From positions 436,177,377-436,241,376 of the forward strand of contig NC_092875.1 of the NCBI RefSeq assembly GCF_028372415.1: 64,000 nt of DNA, given 5' to 3'. The notes under the pieces were generated by a model, which ran no database searches, was not told where the DNA came from, and saw only the letters and a list, made by a program, of their open reading frames with translations. Shown here one piece after another: positions 11,613 to 22,196 of this stretch (positions within the stretch are counted from its first letter, which is position 1; every line of letters starts with the position of its first letter). The stretch comes from Notamacropus eugenii (lineage: Eukaryota; Chordata; Mammalia; Diprotodontia; Macropodidae). The position numbers were made by a program, and so were the translations under genes.

Positions 11613-11904
11613 TGGTGTTCTCTTTGTGAATAAAACACCTATCCCCAACTTGATTTATATTTTAATTCTCCCTCCGCCCCCATTTTCTCCAGGGAGGACC
11701 CCTTACACTAGAGCCCCAAACAGAAATGTTTCTCAGGAATGGGAGATGGTATGATACTGAAGAACTAAGAGCCTAGCCCTCCTGTTGAGGAAGCTGGTAA
11801 TCACAGAGCATTAAACCCAGGGGAGGCAAAGGACATGGATTGGCGTAGGTGACCTCAGCCCAGCAGTTTCTAGGAAGCCACTATGTCAGACTAGAAAGGA
11901 AGTC

Positions 11905-12005
11905 CCTTGAGAGCGTTTCTCCAGTTTTGAAAAATCTTTGAATTTGTCTAGCACAGTGCTAGACACAAAATAGGTGCCAAATAAATGCTTATTGATTAAT
12001 GGATT
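11905..12005 (+). repeat. MIR/L2-type tail fragment
   Basis: Reads 'ctagcacagtgctagacaca' then 'aaataaatgcttattgatta', a typical old LINE/SINE tail. Very diverged. Confidence 0.6.
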
Positions 12006-12324
12006 GCAACTGACTTCAGCTGCCCTCTGCTCCTATAACTCCACTGTTTTCCAACAGTTTCTAAGTTAATGGATATGTCTTTATGTTCCCCATACAGATT
12101 TTTTTTCAGTAGGATGTAAATAGTATTTTGATGGCATTGTTTGATTTAATCACATGTATATGCACAGAGAAAGATCTTAATGGGTATTCTCCATTCTTGT
12201 TCCTAGAGCATCAGAGAAAAAAATACTAAAACTGCACACATATTATAATACATGTAACAAGGGCCAAATCTGGAGTCCATATGGTTTTGTTTGTTTGTTC
12301 TAAGGATATTTCCCGATTCGAGGA

Positions 12325-12450
12325 ATATCATAGAATCTTAGAGAAGGAAAGGGTCTCAGAGGCCATTTGGTTTAACCTGTCTATACCAGAACAAAAATCC
12401 TTTCAATTAAGTCCAAACATACCTGACAAATGGTCACCTTGTCTTTGTTT
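12325..12450 (-). mobile_element. CR1 LINE 3' tail fragment
   Basis: 'atcatagaatcttagagaag' followed by 'ggtctcagaggccatttggt' is the reverse complement of the CR1 3' terminus ('gatgacctctgaggtccctt' type). A second scrap of the same tail lies at about 12901-12930. Confidence 0.65.
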
Positions 12451-14139
12451 GAAGAGTCTTGGTTAGATGAAGGAGGAGAAAAACTCAAGCTAAAAAGGAG
12501 ATAATTAGGAGATTTGGAGGTTGTGGGAACTGTGAAGAAGACCAGAAGCTGGAGAGGAACATTCTGGTAAAGGCGAAAGAGAAGTACTTAAGCTAAAAGA
12601 GCTTTTCTAGAGGAAGAGGAAGATATGGGCAGAAGACCCCAAGGCAAATGAGGACCGGATAAAACAGATCAGAGGAAAATACAGGCCAAGGAGTAAGAAG
12701 CCAGAGCCTGAGCCCATTTGATTTATGGACCAGGAAATAAATGGAATACATCTCCACCTGGGAACATGTTTTTCAGTCCCTTTTAATAGAAAGTAATTCA
12801 ATTCATGATACTACACTTTCAATCTTCTGGGCATTGAAAATACAACATTAAGAGGAAGGAGGTGGAGTTAGCACCATCTCCAGAAATCAGAGAAAATAGG
12901 CATCATAGAGTTGGAAGGGACCTGAAGCTGGAGTTCTTTAAAGTATTTTGTTGGGGATAATTGTTGTTTCTGTATCTACCTAATAGTAAAACAAACAAAA
13001 AAATGTACTTTAAAATATTAACTTTATTTATATGTTTATTATGTATAAAATATGTTTATATAAAATATATATTTGTAAGGAATAGCAAGGCTTGCAGTCC
13101 TGTGCAATCATCCTTTTTATCATACTATGTATGTTATGGAAATAAATTAAAAATAAAATAATTTTTTTAAAAGTAAGAAAAATTCTGTAATTCAGGCTTT
13201 CGTTATTCTGATTAGTCTCCCTTAAACTTCCTTCTTCCCCATATTATTTAAATAAATTAGCTGCTGCCCTACATCTGAAGAATTAGGTAATAGTATAAAT
13301 TTAGACATGTAATCTTTTCTCTTTCAGCTATTTTGTGTCTGGCAGTACACACAAAGAAAGCCATGCTCTTCAGTGAAAAAAATGTGAGCTCAGTCCAGTG
13401 TAACACAACTACTGTTAGTGACATCTCAGAAAAGGGGAATTCTCTAGGGCTATGTCCTATCTTCCTGTGTTTACCTGTCAAATACAGAGGAAACTGAGTT
13501 GTGGTTTCCCTCCCACAGACAGGAAGGAGCAGAACTGTCCCAAAAAGCTAAGATCAAGAGCTAGGTCAAAGTACAGAAAAAGGAAATCTAAGTTTATAAG
13601 ACAGTTTTGTTTTTTTTAAAAAAAGCAAAAATCTGGACAAGGAAGTTAGAATGATAAAAGATCTGCCCTATCAGGTTCCTTTGGAATACCACATGCTTGC
13701 TGAAGAGCATGATTTATCTTTCTACAATCTGCACAACTACTTCATAATTACGATTGCTATTAAAGAGGAATACATAACTACCGTGAAACTTTCTTTAAAA
13801 AGTCAATTTTTATTTATGTTACTGGTCCCTGAATGTATGTTATCATCTAATGGCATTCCAAACAACTTCTGTGTTAACAGAACGATCATTTTGGCTGTGC
13901 CTCTAACCTTGCCTGACCTTGAAATGGGCTTCGGTTACTTTCTCTGGAAAAAAAAAAAGTAGAAGGGTCTGGATTCCTGGATTCTGTGAATCGTACCAGC
14001 CCTTCCTGCTCTCCTATTCGGTGGGGAAGTTGGAATTAAGCACAATAAATTTCCTTATGTTTGAATATGGATTCGTATTCTTAAAGGAGGGTGGGAAGGT
14101 GACAGAACCTTCAAGTGTCGGGCCGTCCTTAGTGGGTGG
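12451..14139. other. Unassigned DNA upstream of the CpG island
   Basis: AT-rich, with a poly-purine/T-rich stretch near 13000-13190. No exon, RNA gene or clear repeat was recognised. The open frame at 13651-13962 has no recognisable domain. Confidence 0.45.
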
Positions 14140-14750
14140 CTGGAGTTTTTAGCTGAGATGAGGAGGGAAAGCCCAGAATACACAAGGGCTCGGGAGGAGA
14201 GGAAGTGCTAGGGAGAGAGCCCAGGCAGGTCCCAGGGGACGCCGCTCCAAGGAGCCCACGCCTGGGCGGACGCCGGACTCTGTCCCCGGCCGCACCCCCT
14301 CCAGGGCGGAGCATGAACCCAGTAGGCGCCCAGCGGGATGCCCCTCCCCTGGGCAGCTGAGACTCCAAAGCTCCCGGGAAGGGTCGGAGCGGGAGGAGGA
14401 CCCCGGACTGTGCTCGCTTGGAGCCCCCTGACCGGGGCATTCCCTGCCCCCAGCTACCGGGAGCCCGAGGTAGCCTGGGCCAGGAGGGAGGGTGGGGCTA
14501 CATCTTTCTGGGTTCCGCCAGGTGCCTGGGGGCGGGGACCCCCCCAGCGCAGTTTCCCCTCCTGGCCCCGCGGGCCTCGGTGGAGCCGCTTCCCTAGACT
14601 GGGTCGCGGGGGGTGGTCAGTTTCCTCTGTGGTCAGTTTCCTCTCCATCCTTAACCTCGCGCTGTTCTGGGACTCTCAGGGCAGGAGGAAGAGCGCACAG
14701 GATCCCCAAAGGGGTCCTCGAATCGCACCCCTGCCCCTCCCTCGCAGTGC
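14140..14750 (+). promoter_or_regulatory. CpG island; candidate CCDC68 promoter and non-coding first exon
   Basis: This is the only GC-rich, CpG-dense block in 64 kb; I count about 30 CpGs in some 600 bases, against near absence around it. GC-box motifs (GGGCGG) occur at 14264, 14304 and 14530. No TATA box stands out. Such islands usually mark promoters of broadly expressed genes. The next recognised gene downstream on the plus strand is CCDC68, whose ATG exon begins with an acceptor site, so an upstream non-coding exon must exist. Candidate donors include 'gccaggtgcctg' near 14520 and 'gaggtagcc' near 14468; neither is convincing. The assignment to CCDC68 is inference; an unrelated transcript is possible. 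Confidence 0.6.
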
Positions 14751-14858
14751 GACCCTGCACAAGATGCTTTATAGCGCTGGGCTTCTCTTTGCTCATCTGT
14801 AAAATGAGTAAGGGGTATTGGCGATGGACCTCTGAGGGCCCTTGCACCTCAGGTCTGG
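14745..14858 (+). repeat. MIR-type SINE at the edge of the CpG island
   Basis: 'gcgaccctgcacaagatgct', 'tttgctcatctgtaaaatga' and 'gacctctgagggcccttgca' give the usual MIR order. It retains several CpGs. Confidence 0.65.
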
Positions 14859-15030
14859 GTGATCTTATGAACTTTCCTGCCCTGGGTTGGGAGAGGTTGA
14901 TTTTTCCCAACTTGTTGCTTGATTGTGGTGTTGTGTGACTTGGTCTCACGGATGTTTCATTTTCTTTGTGATTTATTGATGACTTATATAGCTCTAATCC
15001 ATACTGAGAGTATGCTCATGTGGTATGCTC

Positions 15031-15280
15031 ATCATTAGTTCCTCTAAATTAGAACTTTCTACATACCCATAGTAGGAACGTAGAGTTTCACGGATGGGGG
15101 AGCATTTAATCTAAGTAGGAATTTTCTCTGCAGAATTCCGAAGACAACTTCTACTTTAGAGTTTCCACCGAAGGGGAATTCACCGTCGTCTTTTACATCC
15201 CAGTTCACTGTGGGGTAACTGTAGCAAGCCCTTTCTTACCTGGAGCTTACATTGTCTCTCTGCAAAGTCTATGCATTATG
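15031..15280. repeat. Local repeat, copy A (contains a CR1-like tail)
   Basis: It starts 'atcattagtt', then 'cccatagtaggaacgtagag', 'tttcacggatggg', 'gaattccgaagacaacttct', 'aattcaccgtcgtc', 'ttcactgtggggtaact' and 'gtctctctgcaaagtct'. The second half resembles the reverse strand of CR1 3' sequence. Copy B at 16.8-17.15 kb matches it along its whole length; copy C at 18.5 kb matches its first part. Confidence 0.65.
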
Positions 15281-16262
15281 ACTGCAGAGGTTTTGCCTCT
15301 CTATCATCCATCCCCTATTCTCCACGGTTTGTTTGTGATGGGAATTGGGGTGCCGGTTGGGCATTTGGGGGCTCTCAGTGTTTTTAGGAAGAAAAATGAA
15401 TGAATGGTTCGGTATGTATTAGCTCCTCAGCCTTCAGAGAGAGGTAAGAGAAGCAAAAGGGCGGTTTGTCATTTAATACGTGCCGTTTCTGCTCCAGTAG
15501 AAGTATCATAAGGTGATTTGCAAAGAAGGATCATTTTTCCTGGAAAGAGTAGAAGAGACACAGCAGGCCAGTGGAGAGTGCTTTAGGTATGACAGTGAAA
15601 TTAATTTTGCTTCTTCTATCCCCTTTGGTGGGAAAAAAAACTCAGTAGACAAGAAGATGCAAGCCAGCATCAGCTTCAATATAATATGCCACTGAGCTGT
15701 AAGGATTTTTTAAAAATTAAGTCAGTGTAAGAAAAATGTGTCTTGCTTGCTTTGACGTCCTTTCAATTCCTTATTGTTTAAATCTAAGCTACAAGAGGAG
15801 TGACGAAATAGAAAAGGAAATCATTCATTAGCTAGAGGAGGGAAGGGGACCACAGTGATCTCTCTTGTTTTGCTTCTGTCTAATGAGATTAAAAATTCAC
15901 CTTTGTGTAAGTCACAGTTTCCAGAAATCTGAGCTCTTCTGGTGTCTCGGGTGCCTTGGCATTGGCAGACACAACTGGTGATGCTGTCATTTGGCTGCTT
16001 TTTTTTTCTGTACAGGATTTGAGAACAAATTTTGTTTTAATAGCTACTGAAGAAAAGCCACTACCCTTAGGAATAGGCAGAAATAGGAAGTGCCCTGGTT
16101 TCCCTCCTGTAAAGGGACATTTATCAAGGAAAGAAGTAAAGCATTATGTTAATAACATTCTAATTCTAGGCTGGGGGTGGGAGGGTATTAACATCAAAGT
16201 ATCAATGACCTCCTGATCAAAATGTAAACACTCTCTTTTTAAAATGCAGAGCCTACTTGGGT
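15281..16262. other. Unassigned intronic/intergenic DNA
   Basis: Nothing was recognised between repeat copies A and B. Short open frames at 15513-15695 and 15956-16216 are not supported as exons. Confidence 0.45.
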
Positions 16263-16269
16263 TTTATTT

Positions 16270-16385
16270 ATGATTACGAATCATAGTCATAGAATGTTAG
16301 ATTTGAAAGGGACCTTAAAGATTTCTAAGGCCCAAACCACAGATGTGGGAACTGAAGCCCACAGAGGCTGATATTCGCCTAATTG
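16270..16385 (+). repeat. Ancient CR1-tail/MIR-like repeat
   Basis: 'catagaatgttagatttgaa' and 'agggaccttaaagatttcta', then 'gatgtgggaactgaagccca', match the old repeat type also seen at 6.74 kb. Confidence 0.5.
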
Positions 16386-16462
16386 ATTAACAGTGGTTGA
16401 TTGGCCTACAGTGCACTCTACACTATCTTCTTAAGATCGTGGAATGTTAGGAATGAAATCCA

Positions 16463-16645
16463 GGGGTTCTTAACCTTTTTTGATGTCACAGACTGCCTTT
16501 GGCAGTGTCCTGAAGCCTATTGACCCTTTCTCAGAGGAATATTTTTAAATGCATAAAGTAAAATACATAAAATTACAAACAAAACTAATTGTATTAAAAT
16601 AAGCCCATGAACCCCCTGAAATCAATCTGGGAACCCTAACTTTAG
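16463..16645 (+). mobile_element. Possible hAT-type DNA transposon remnant
   Basis: It starts 'caggggttcttaacc', runs through 'ggcagtgtcctgaagcctat' and 'taaatgcataaagtaaaata', and ends 'ctgggaaccctaact'. The ends look like degraded terminal inverted repeats. Family assignment is from memory of a common mammalian repeat. Confidence 0.5.
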
Positions 16646-16789
16646 AACTCTTGATTGCATCCAACCCTTTCATTTTTCATATAAGGGAATTGAGATTCTG
16701 AGAGATATCCGTTGCCCAATTAATTAAGAGCTAAGTTACCCAGTTAATCAGATGGCTTATACTATGATTAGCGGTGTGCTAAGGTTTTA

Positions 16790-17155
16790 AAATATTTAGC
16801 CAAGCTAGCCACTTATCCTGTTTTATTTCTAATGTTATTTTTCACTAAAATCATTAGTTTCCATAAGTTAATCATTTCTATAAAGCCATAATAGTAATAT
16901 AGAGTTTCATGAATGAGAGTTATTTAATCTTTGCAGAATTCTGACACCCAACTTCTACCTGAGAATTTCCACTGAAGGTGAATTCACCATCTCCTTTTAC
17001 TGTTCATTCCACTGTGGGGTAACATTGATTATTAGTAAGCCTTTCCTTACCTGGAGTCTAATTCTGTCTCTCTGCAAAGTCTACCCATTATTCTCACTTC
17101 TGCCCTGAGGGATCTAAAAAGAACAAATATAATCCTTCTTCTGTATGACTGAGGT
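16790..17155. repeat. Local repeat, copy B (runs into a CR1 tail)
   Basis: It begins 'tagccaagctagccacttat', then 'atcattagtttccataagtt', 'aaagccataatagtaat' and 'tagagtttcatgaatga'. It continues into 'ccactgtggggtaacatt', 'gtctctctgcaaagtctacc', 'cttctgccctgaggg' and 'acaaatataatccttctt'. The last part is recognisable as reverse-strand CR1 3' sequence. It shares its first half with copies A and C. Confidence 0.7.
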
Positions 17156-17504
17156 GGTTTGTGGGAGGGCTTTGTTTGAGACAGATACTCGAGGGACTGG
17201 CTGATTACGTGAGAGGGGTGTGCTCTGTTGTATGCGGGGTATTGGTGACAGTGGTATTCCGAAAGTTGAGCCATGCTTGGGAGAGCCTGTACTCAGATGT
17301 GCACTACCAGGGCCAGTCACTGTGCTTAAGACCTATAAAAATTAAAATGCTTATGAAAACATTTTTGACCATATGAGTGTTACTTAGGGTGATATAAAAT
17401 TCTTTTATCTGAAAAAAAAGTGACGCATTCACCAAAGGATCCATAATTCAGAAGTGACTAGGGCCTATAGAAGTAGCCTTAGTTGGGCCTCGTCACTATT
17501 CTTA

Positions 17505-17660
17505 ATAACTGGTATCTTACATTTCACTTTAAAGTTTTCAAAATGCCTTACACAAATCCCATCTGATCCTTACATCTGTTTGTGGGTTAGCAACTGCAGG
17601 TATTATCACCATTTTACATATGAAGAAAATCAGCTGGTACTCAATCATAGATGGCTATGT
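17505..17660 (+). repeat. L2-like LINE fragment
   Basis: 'tacacaaatcccatctgatc', 'gcaggtattatcaccatttt' and 'acatatgaagaaaatcag' follow L2 3'-end order. Worn. Confidence 0.55.
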
Positions 17661-17743
17661 ATTGATAAATCTAGTATTGTTTGATACTATGTCTTGTTTC
17701 CTGAAGTGAATCTAAAGCTTTTTGAGGGAAAGGACAATTTTAT

Positions 17744-17777
17744 ACATGCATATACATATATATATGTATATGCATGT
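17744..17777. repeat. Perfect 34-base palindrome in an AT-rich tract
   Basis: The sequence equals its own reverse complement from 'acatgcatatacata' to 'tatgtatatgcatgt', without a spacer. It could extrude a hairpin and is prone to slippage or deletion. It lies inside a TA/CA microsatellite-like stretch (17741-17815). Confidence 0.9.
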
Positions 17778-17815
17778 GTCACCCACACATATATTTATAT
17801 ATATTTGTATCTTTT

Positions 17816-18471
17816 GATAGCTGGCCTTGAAGCCAGAGCTAGACACTAAGTTGGTGGATGGCCAGAATCTGGATTAATAGAAAAGGGAGACCTTCCAGTA
17901 AAGGAAGACAGTATGACTGGGCACATGGCATATTCATAGGATTGTAAAGATGGGCCTGCCTGAACCAGAGAGCATTTGTGAGCAAAGTAAGGTCACAGTG
18001 GGGCTAGGCAATAAAGGATTTTGGGAGTCTTGCAGGAGCTATGGAAAGACCCTCAAGTTGGTAATAGGAACAGACTGCTTTGGGATATAGATTATACATT
18101 CTTTGGGTATAGACTATTCATTGACATTTGCCTATTGCCAAAGAAAAGTTTGATCTTTTTGTCTCAGCTCTTCCTTAGCATCTTGGTGTCTTGAGATGCT
18201 ACTTTGGATGCCTTAAAAAAGCACTTCTCAGGAAGGAAGAAGAAAGATGTAGATTTCATCATATATATGCTTGGTAAGTGGGATATTGTAAAAACTTGTA
18301 CAGATGATGTAACCTGAATATCAGAATATTTCAGTTTTTACCAGATTACAGATTATTATAAACTACATAAAGGAAGGGATAGTGTTTTAGTAATCTTTAT
18401 TTCCCCAGCAGCCAGATATAGCAATAACTAGCTAACATTTAGATAATGCTTTCTGGTTTGTCAGGCAGTTT
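17816..18471. other. Unassigned intronic/intergenic DNA
   Basis: No feature was recognised, except that 18020-18100 may carry old LINE-like sequence that I cannot assign. Confidence 0.4.
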
Positions 18472-18600
18472 TATAAAGCTTAGCCAGGGTAGCCACTTAT
18501 CCTGCTTTATTTTTTAATGTTACTTTTCCCTGTAACATCATTAGTTTCCATAAGTTTGTCCTTTCTGTAAAGCCATAATAGAAACATAGAATTTGATATA
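18472..18600. repeat. Local repeat, copy C
   Basis: It shares 'gtagccacttatcctg', 'atcattagtttccataagtt' and 'tgtaaagccataatag' with copy B, then diverges after 'catagaatttgata'. The CR1-like second half of copies A and B is missing. Confidence 0.65.
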
Positions 18601-18650
18601 TTATATATCTTTACGTTGTACATTCTATCCTATGTACATAGAGAAATTTT

Positions 18651-18897
18651 GTTGTTCATTTGTTTCAGTTTGTCTGACTTCGTGACCTCATTTTGAGTTT
18701 TTTTGGCAGAGATACTGTAATGGTTTGCCATTTCCTTCTCCACATTTTACAGATGAGGAAACTGAGGCAAACAGGATTAAGTGATTTGCCCAGGGTCACA
18801 CAGCTAGTAAGTGTCTGAGGGCAAGTTTGAACTCAGGAAGATGAGTCTTCATGACTGCAGGCCTGGTGCTCTACCTGTTTTAGGACTTAGCTGCCCT
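18651..18897 (-). mobile_element. Marsupial SINE
   Basis: The minus-strand copy has tail 'tttcagtttgtctgacttcg', 'tggtttgccatttccttctc', 'gatgaggaaactgaggcaaa', 'gcccagggtcacacagctag' and head 'tggtgctctacctgtttta'. Nearly complete. Confidence 0.85.
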
Positions 18898-18916
18898 GAT
18901 TTTATACGCATTCATA

Positions 18917-18918
<2 letters not shown>

Positions 18919-18958
<40 letters not shown>
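18919..18958. repeat. (AC)20 microsatellite
   Basis: Twenty uninterrupted AC units. It encodes a spurious Thr/His or Cys/Val-rich frame. Confidence 0.95.
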
Positions 18959-18961
<3 letters not shown>

Positions 18962-18975
18962 CACATATTTGTCTT

Positions 18976-19023
18976 CTCATTGTTTTTTTGTCTTTTGTTC
19001 TCATTGTTTTTTTGTCTTTTGTT
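18976..19023. repeat. Perfect 24-base tandem duplication
   Basis: The unit 'ctcattgtttttttgtcttt'+'tgtt' occurs twice without change, directly before the RTE-like tail of the SINE at 19020-19190. It probably duplicates the SINE/LINE terminus. Confidence 0.9.
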
Positions 19024-19190
19024 CTCGAAGAAGACTGTGACATCAAGATGATGACATGACTTGCACCTGACTTTGATTTGAGTGAGGGAGGGCTGTGCAA
19101 GGTCACCAGCCTCACTTTCTCCTCCAGAGCCATCTGGGTCCAGTGGCCTGATACTCATCTGGACGATTGGAGATGGCCCAGATGCCATGT
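19020..19190 (-). mobile_element. Truncated SINE with RTE-like tail
   Basis: Same family as 9800-10108: 'gttctcgaagaagactgtga', 'gatgacatgacttgcacctg', 'agggctgtgcaaggtcacca', 'gagccatctgggtccagtgg', ending near 'gagatggcccag'. On the minus strand it keeps the tail and CORE-like body but has lost the tRNA-like head. Confidence 0.75.
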
Positions 19191-19312
19191 GAGACTCTGG
19201 CCATTTTAGGCTAAGGTCTTGTAGCATTCTCACTTTGAGTGAGATACACCCATTCAATGAATAGGCGTCTTTCGGATATCCAGACATAGCGGATAGGATA
19301 GAAAATCTGGGC

Positions 19313-19620
19313 AGCTAGGTGGTACGGTGGATAGAGTGCTGGGTCTGTAATCAGGAAGACCTGAGTTCAAATTTGGCTACGAGATACTTAGTAGCTGTGT
19401 GTCTTTGGGCAAGTCACTTAACCTCTATTTGCCCCAATTTCTTCATCTATAAAATGAGGGTAATAACACATACCTCCCAAGATTATTATGAGGATTGTTA
19501 AGGGGTACCCTGAACTTGGACCAGATGAGATAATAATTGTAAAGCATGTAACATGGTGCTTGGTGTATAGTGCTATATAAATACTAGCTGATGTTATTTT
19601 TATTGCTGCTTCTGACTTAT
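19313..19620 (+). mobile_element. Marsupial SINE, near full length
   Basis: Starts 'gggcagctaggtggtacggt', with A-box-like 'tggtacggtggatagagtg' and B-box-like 'gagttcaaatttgg'. It then has 'gggcaagtcacttaacctct', 'tataaaatgagggtaataac', and ends 'gctatataaatactagctga'. About 35 extra bases ('aaggggtaccctgaacttgg') sit within the 3' half. Confidence 0.85.
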
Positions 19621-19663
19621 ACTGGCTTTGTGAGCATTGCAAGGCACAATCTCTCAGATCAGG

Positions 19664-19775
19664 GGTCAGCAAACTGTGACCCCAGGGCCAAATCTTGCCC
19701 TTGGAAAGCTAAGAATTTTTTTTTTCGTTTTCAAATACAATAAAACTTTATTTAAAAAAGTAAAAAAAAACTTTC
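19664..19775 (+). mobile_element. hAT-type DNA transposon fragment
   Basis: 'aggggtcagcaaactgtgac' and 'cccagggccaaatcttgccc', then 'caataaaactttattt', resemble one end of a common mammalian hAT (Charlie-type) element. The other end is not present. Confidence 0.6.
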
Positions 19776-22188
19776 TTAGCTCACCATTGACCTCTGCTGT
19801 AGGTAGCCTTCTACTGTAAGTTGAACAGAAGGTACTGACCTGCATTGATGGAGAGAATTTCCTCTTTAAGGAGTTCGCTGGATCAGTGAAATTACATTGC
19901 CTCAGCCCTATCCCTCTATCTCCTCCACTGTGTAACACAGATCTTTGCACAGAGCTGGTGTTTAACAGATGGTTGGTGAATGGGTAAATGGATGAGACGA
20001 TGATGCCAAAGGATATAACAGAAACCTTGCTGGTCTGTGGGTTCATCTTTTGTATGGTTAGCAGGATCCTCTTTCTGTAATGCTACCCCCAAGCTGACTT
20101 TCTAATTATTCTGTTTGCTTCATCAGCAAATCATGTATTTTGAATAACTGTTAACCCTTTTATGCTGGAGGAATTGGTTCATTATAGAGGATATGCCCAG
20201 AAGCTGCTGGATAATACTTCCTTGTGTCTCTGTAACTAGTTGGTAGATTTTCTTGGCAAGGCTAACCCCTTGTTAACAGAATGATGCCTTGTTCTGGCCT
20301 TACTCTCTGCTTGATAAGGTATATACTTGCCTTGTATCTGGTCCTCACTGGCTCACTGACAACACATTAAGGATATTAGGTTGAGTTCAACCATTTTGGG
20401 GCTCTACGCTTCAGTTAGGCCATTAAAAGGGGGAGCAAGATAGAATGAAAGAGATGATACAAAAAAGTAGGTTGGACACACTGACACACTGAGTCTAATT
20501 TCCTGGAGGAAAGGCTGTGGGGGCAGACTTAGCCAGCTCCCTGTTAATTCTGATTCAAGACAAAATGAGAAACTTGAAATCATTGAACAGTTAACAAATA
20601 GGGGTTTACTTTGCCCTAATACAGCAAGGATGTGCAAGAAGTATATAATAGCACTTACATTCTATAGATGTGCCCTTCACCCACTTCTCACATCTGGTCA
20701 TCAGGGCAAGCAAGGTATGGTGACTTGTTCAGTCTTCAGACATTCAGTAAATTAGAGTGGCCTTGACTCCATATTGCTGGGACTTTTTAAACCCTTAGCA
20801 GAACAGGAAACTGAGTCAAGGGAGGCAGGGTCCAATTAGGTCCAGTTGATAAATTTGTTGACTTGTAGGGAAAAATTAATCCTTATCACAGGAAACATGG
20901 AAACCCTGATCCTTTAACACATGACTTTCCTGGGAAAACAGGTATATCAAGGAGCCACATGGCCCCAGGCAAGGAGGGAAACACCTGATCTCAGAGCTGG
21001 TAGCAGAAACAGTTCCTAGACTCAGCATGGATCTCTTGAACAGGAGTTGGTAGCAGTGACAAGGGAGCTGAGAGGGCTCCAGGACCCATGAACTTCTGGA
21101 CAACAATGATTTCCTAGACCGTTCAGGATCTAGCACCACAGAATAATAAAGGGTAGAATCATGATATCATTGAGCAAACCTGGACCTTGCTCATTGCCAG
21201 TAAGGTTGTGAACTGTGCAAGGTCGGGGAATTGATTGACATCTGTCCTGCTTTCTGTCTGTGTATCTATATGTGTCTATAGAGGTCAATTCTATAATTAT
21301 GTTACTTTAGAAAATTAAGGTAAACTGAGAGACAGTGGTCTGAACATGATCAATTTATCAGTTAGGCTAGTAATAACCATTAAATTGGGTCAGTAATCTC
21401 TCTCAATGACCAAAGATCCTAAGGTAGGGTTCACTAGCCTTAATATAGTTTTGGGGAATACAGAGTTGCATAGATGGGGAAGACAGTTCGGTTCGTTACA
21501 GAGTAGACTGCATTGTGGGGGTAGGGACAGCATGATTGGTTATTTTTTTAAAAGTGGACAAGTATCCCCAGGTGAAGTTACTGACCACCCTTCTCTGACA
21601 ATTAAGTAATGTTCATTGTTTTATTGGCCCCATCAGCATCTTGCAGACCTTGTTAGTAGAACTGAGTTAGCAGAATCCCTGGCACCTAAAAGGGTTTGTT
21701 AGGGAGATAAGACCCTCCTTAAGTGAACAAGGACAGGCAAGAATGGGCAGTATATCTTGTGGAAATGTACCAGGTCAGTGTGTAGGCCTTCAAAGGTAGA
21801 AAATGTATATTATGGAATTTTCCAGCAGCTGGAAGTATGAGGGGTAACAAGTTTTCTTTTAACTAACTCAGAGGGAGAACTGAACTCCTGTAACTAAGAA
21901 ATGGTAATTGTTTGAGTCCACGTGCATCTGGTAGCGGACCAAACTCCCTGGTGTCCACCTGCATCCCTTAAGCATAACAGAGTTCTGTGAGGTAGAAATA
22001 GAATAGTGATGAGTAGAAGAACTAGATTTCTAAACTTAACTCATTACAGGTCAACAGAATTCAGAGACAAAGTTCCGAGGCAAAGAATCATGACTTCTTA
22101 GGCAGTTACAGGACAAAAATCAATGAACTGTTAAAGGATCAATTATCAAAAACTACAAATCAGTACAGTTCCTTCAGTAGGACTGTAA
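19776..22188. other. 2.4 kb unassigned block
   Basis: It contains no SINE, L1, L2, CR1 or hAT sequence that I recognise, which is unusual for this repeat-rich window. Open frames are short. It may be unique sequence or an old element from a family I do not know. No paired terminal repeats were seen. Confidence 0.4.
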
Positions 22189-22196
22189 GTCTAGGG

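Noticed and set aside
13651-13962. 103-codon plus-strand open frame upstream of the CpG island
   Set aside because: No recognisable similarity, ends in a lysine run from an A-tract, and no supporting context.
14129-14949. Overlapping open frames of 103-154 codons on both strands in the CpG island
   Set aside because: GC-rich DNA has few stop codons by chance. The frames overlap on both strands, lack domains and are Pro/Gly/Arg-rich, as expected from composition.
18919-18958. Direct-repeat array resembling a CRISPR
   Set aside because: It is a plain AC dinucleotide repeat, and the DNA is vertebrate.
20140-22180. Possible LTR-type fossil in the unassigned block
   Set aside because: No paired terminal repeats, primer-binding site or polyprotein-like sequence could be recognised, so no element is called.
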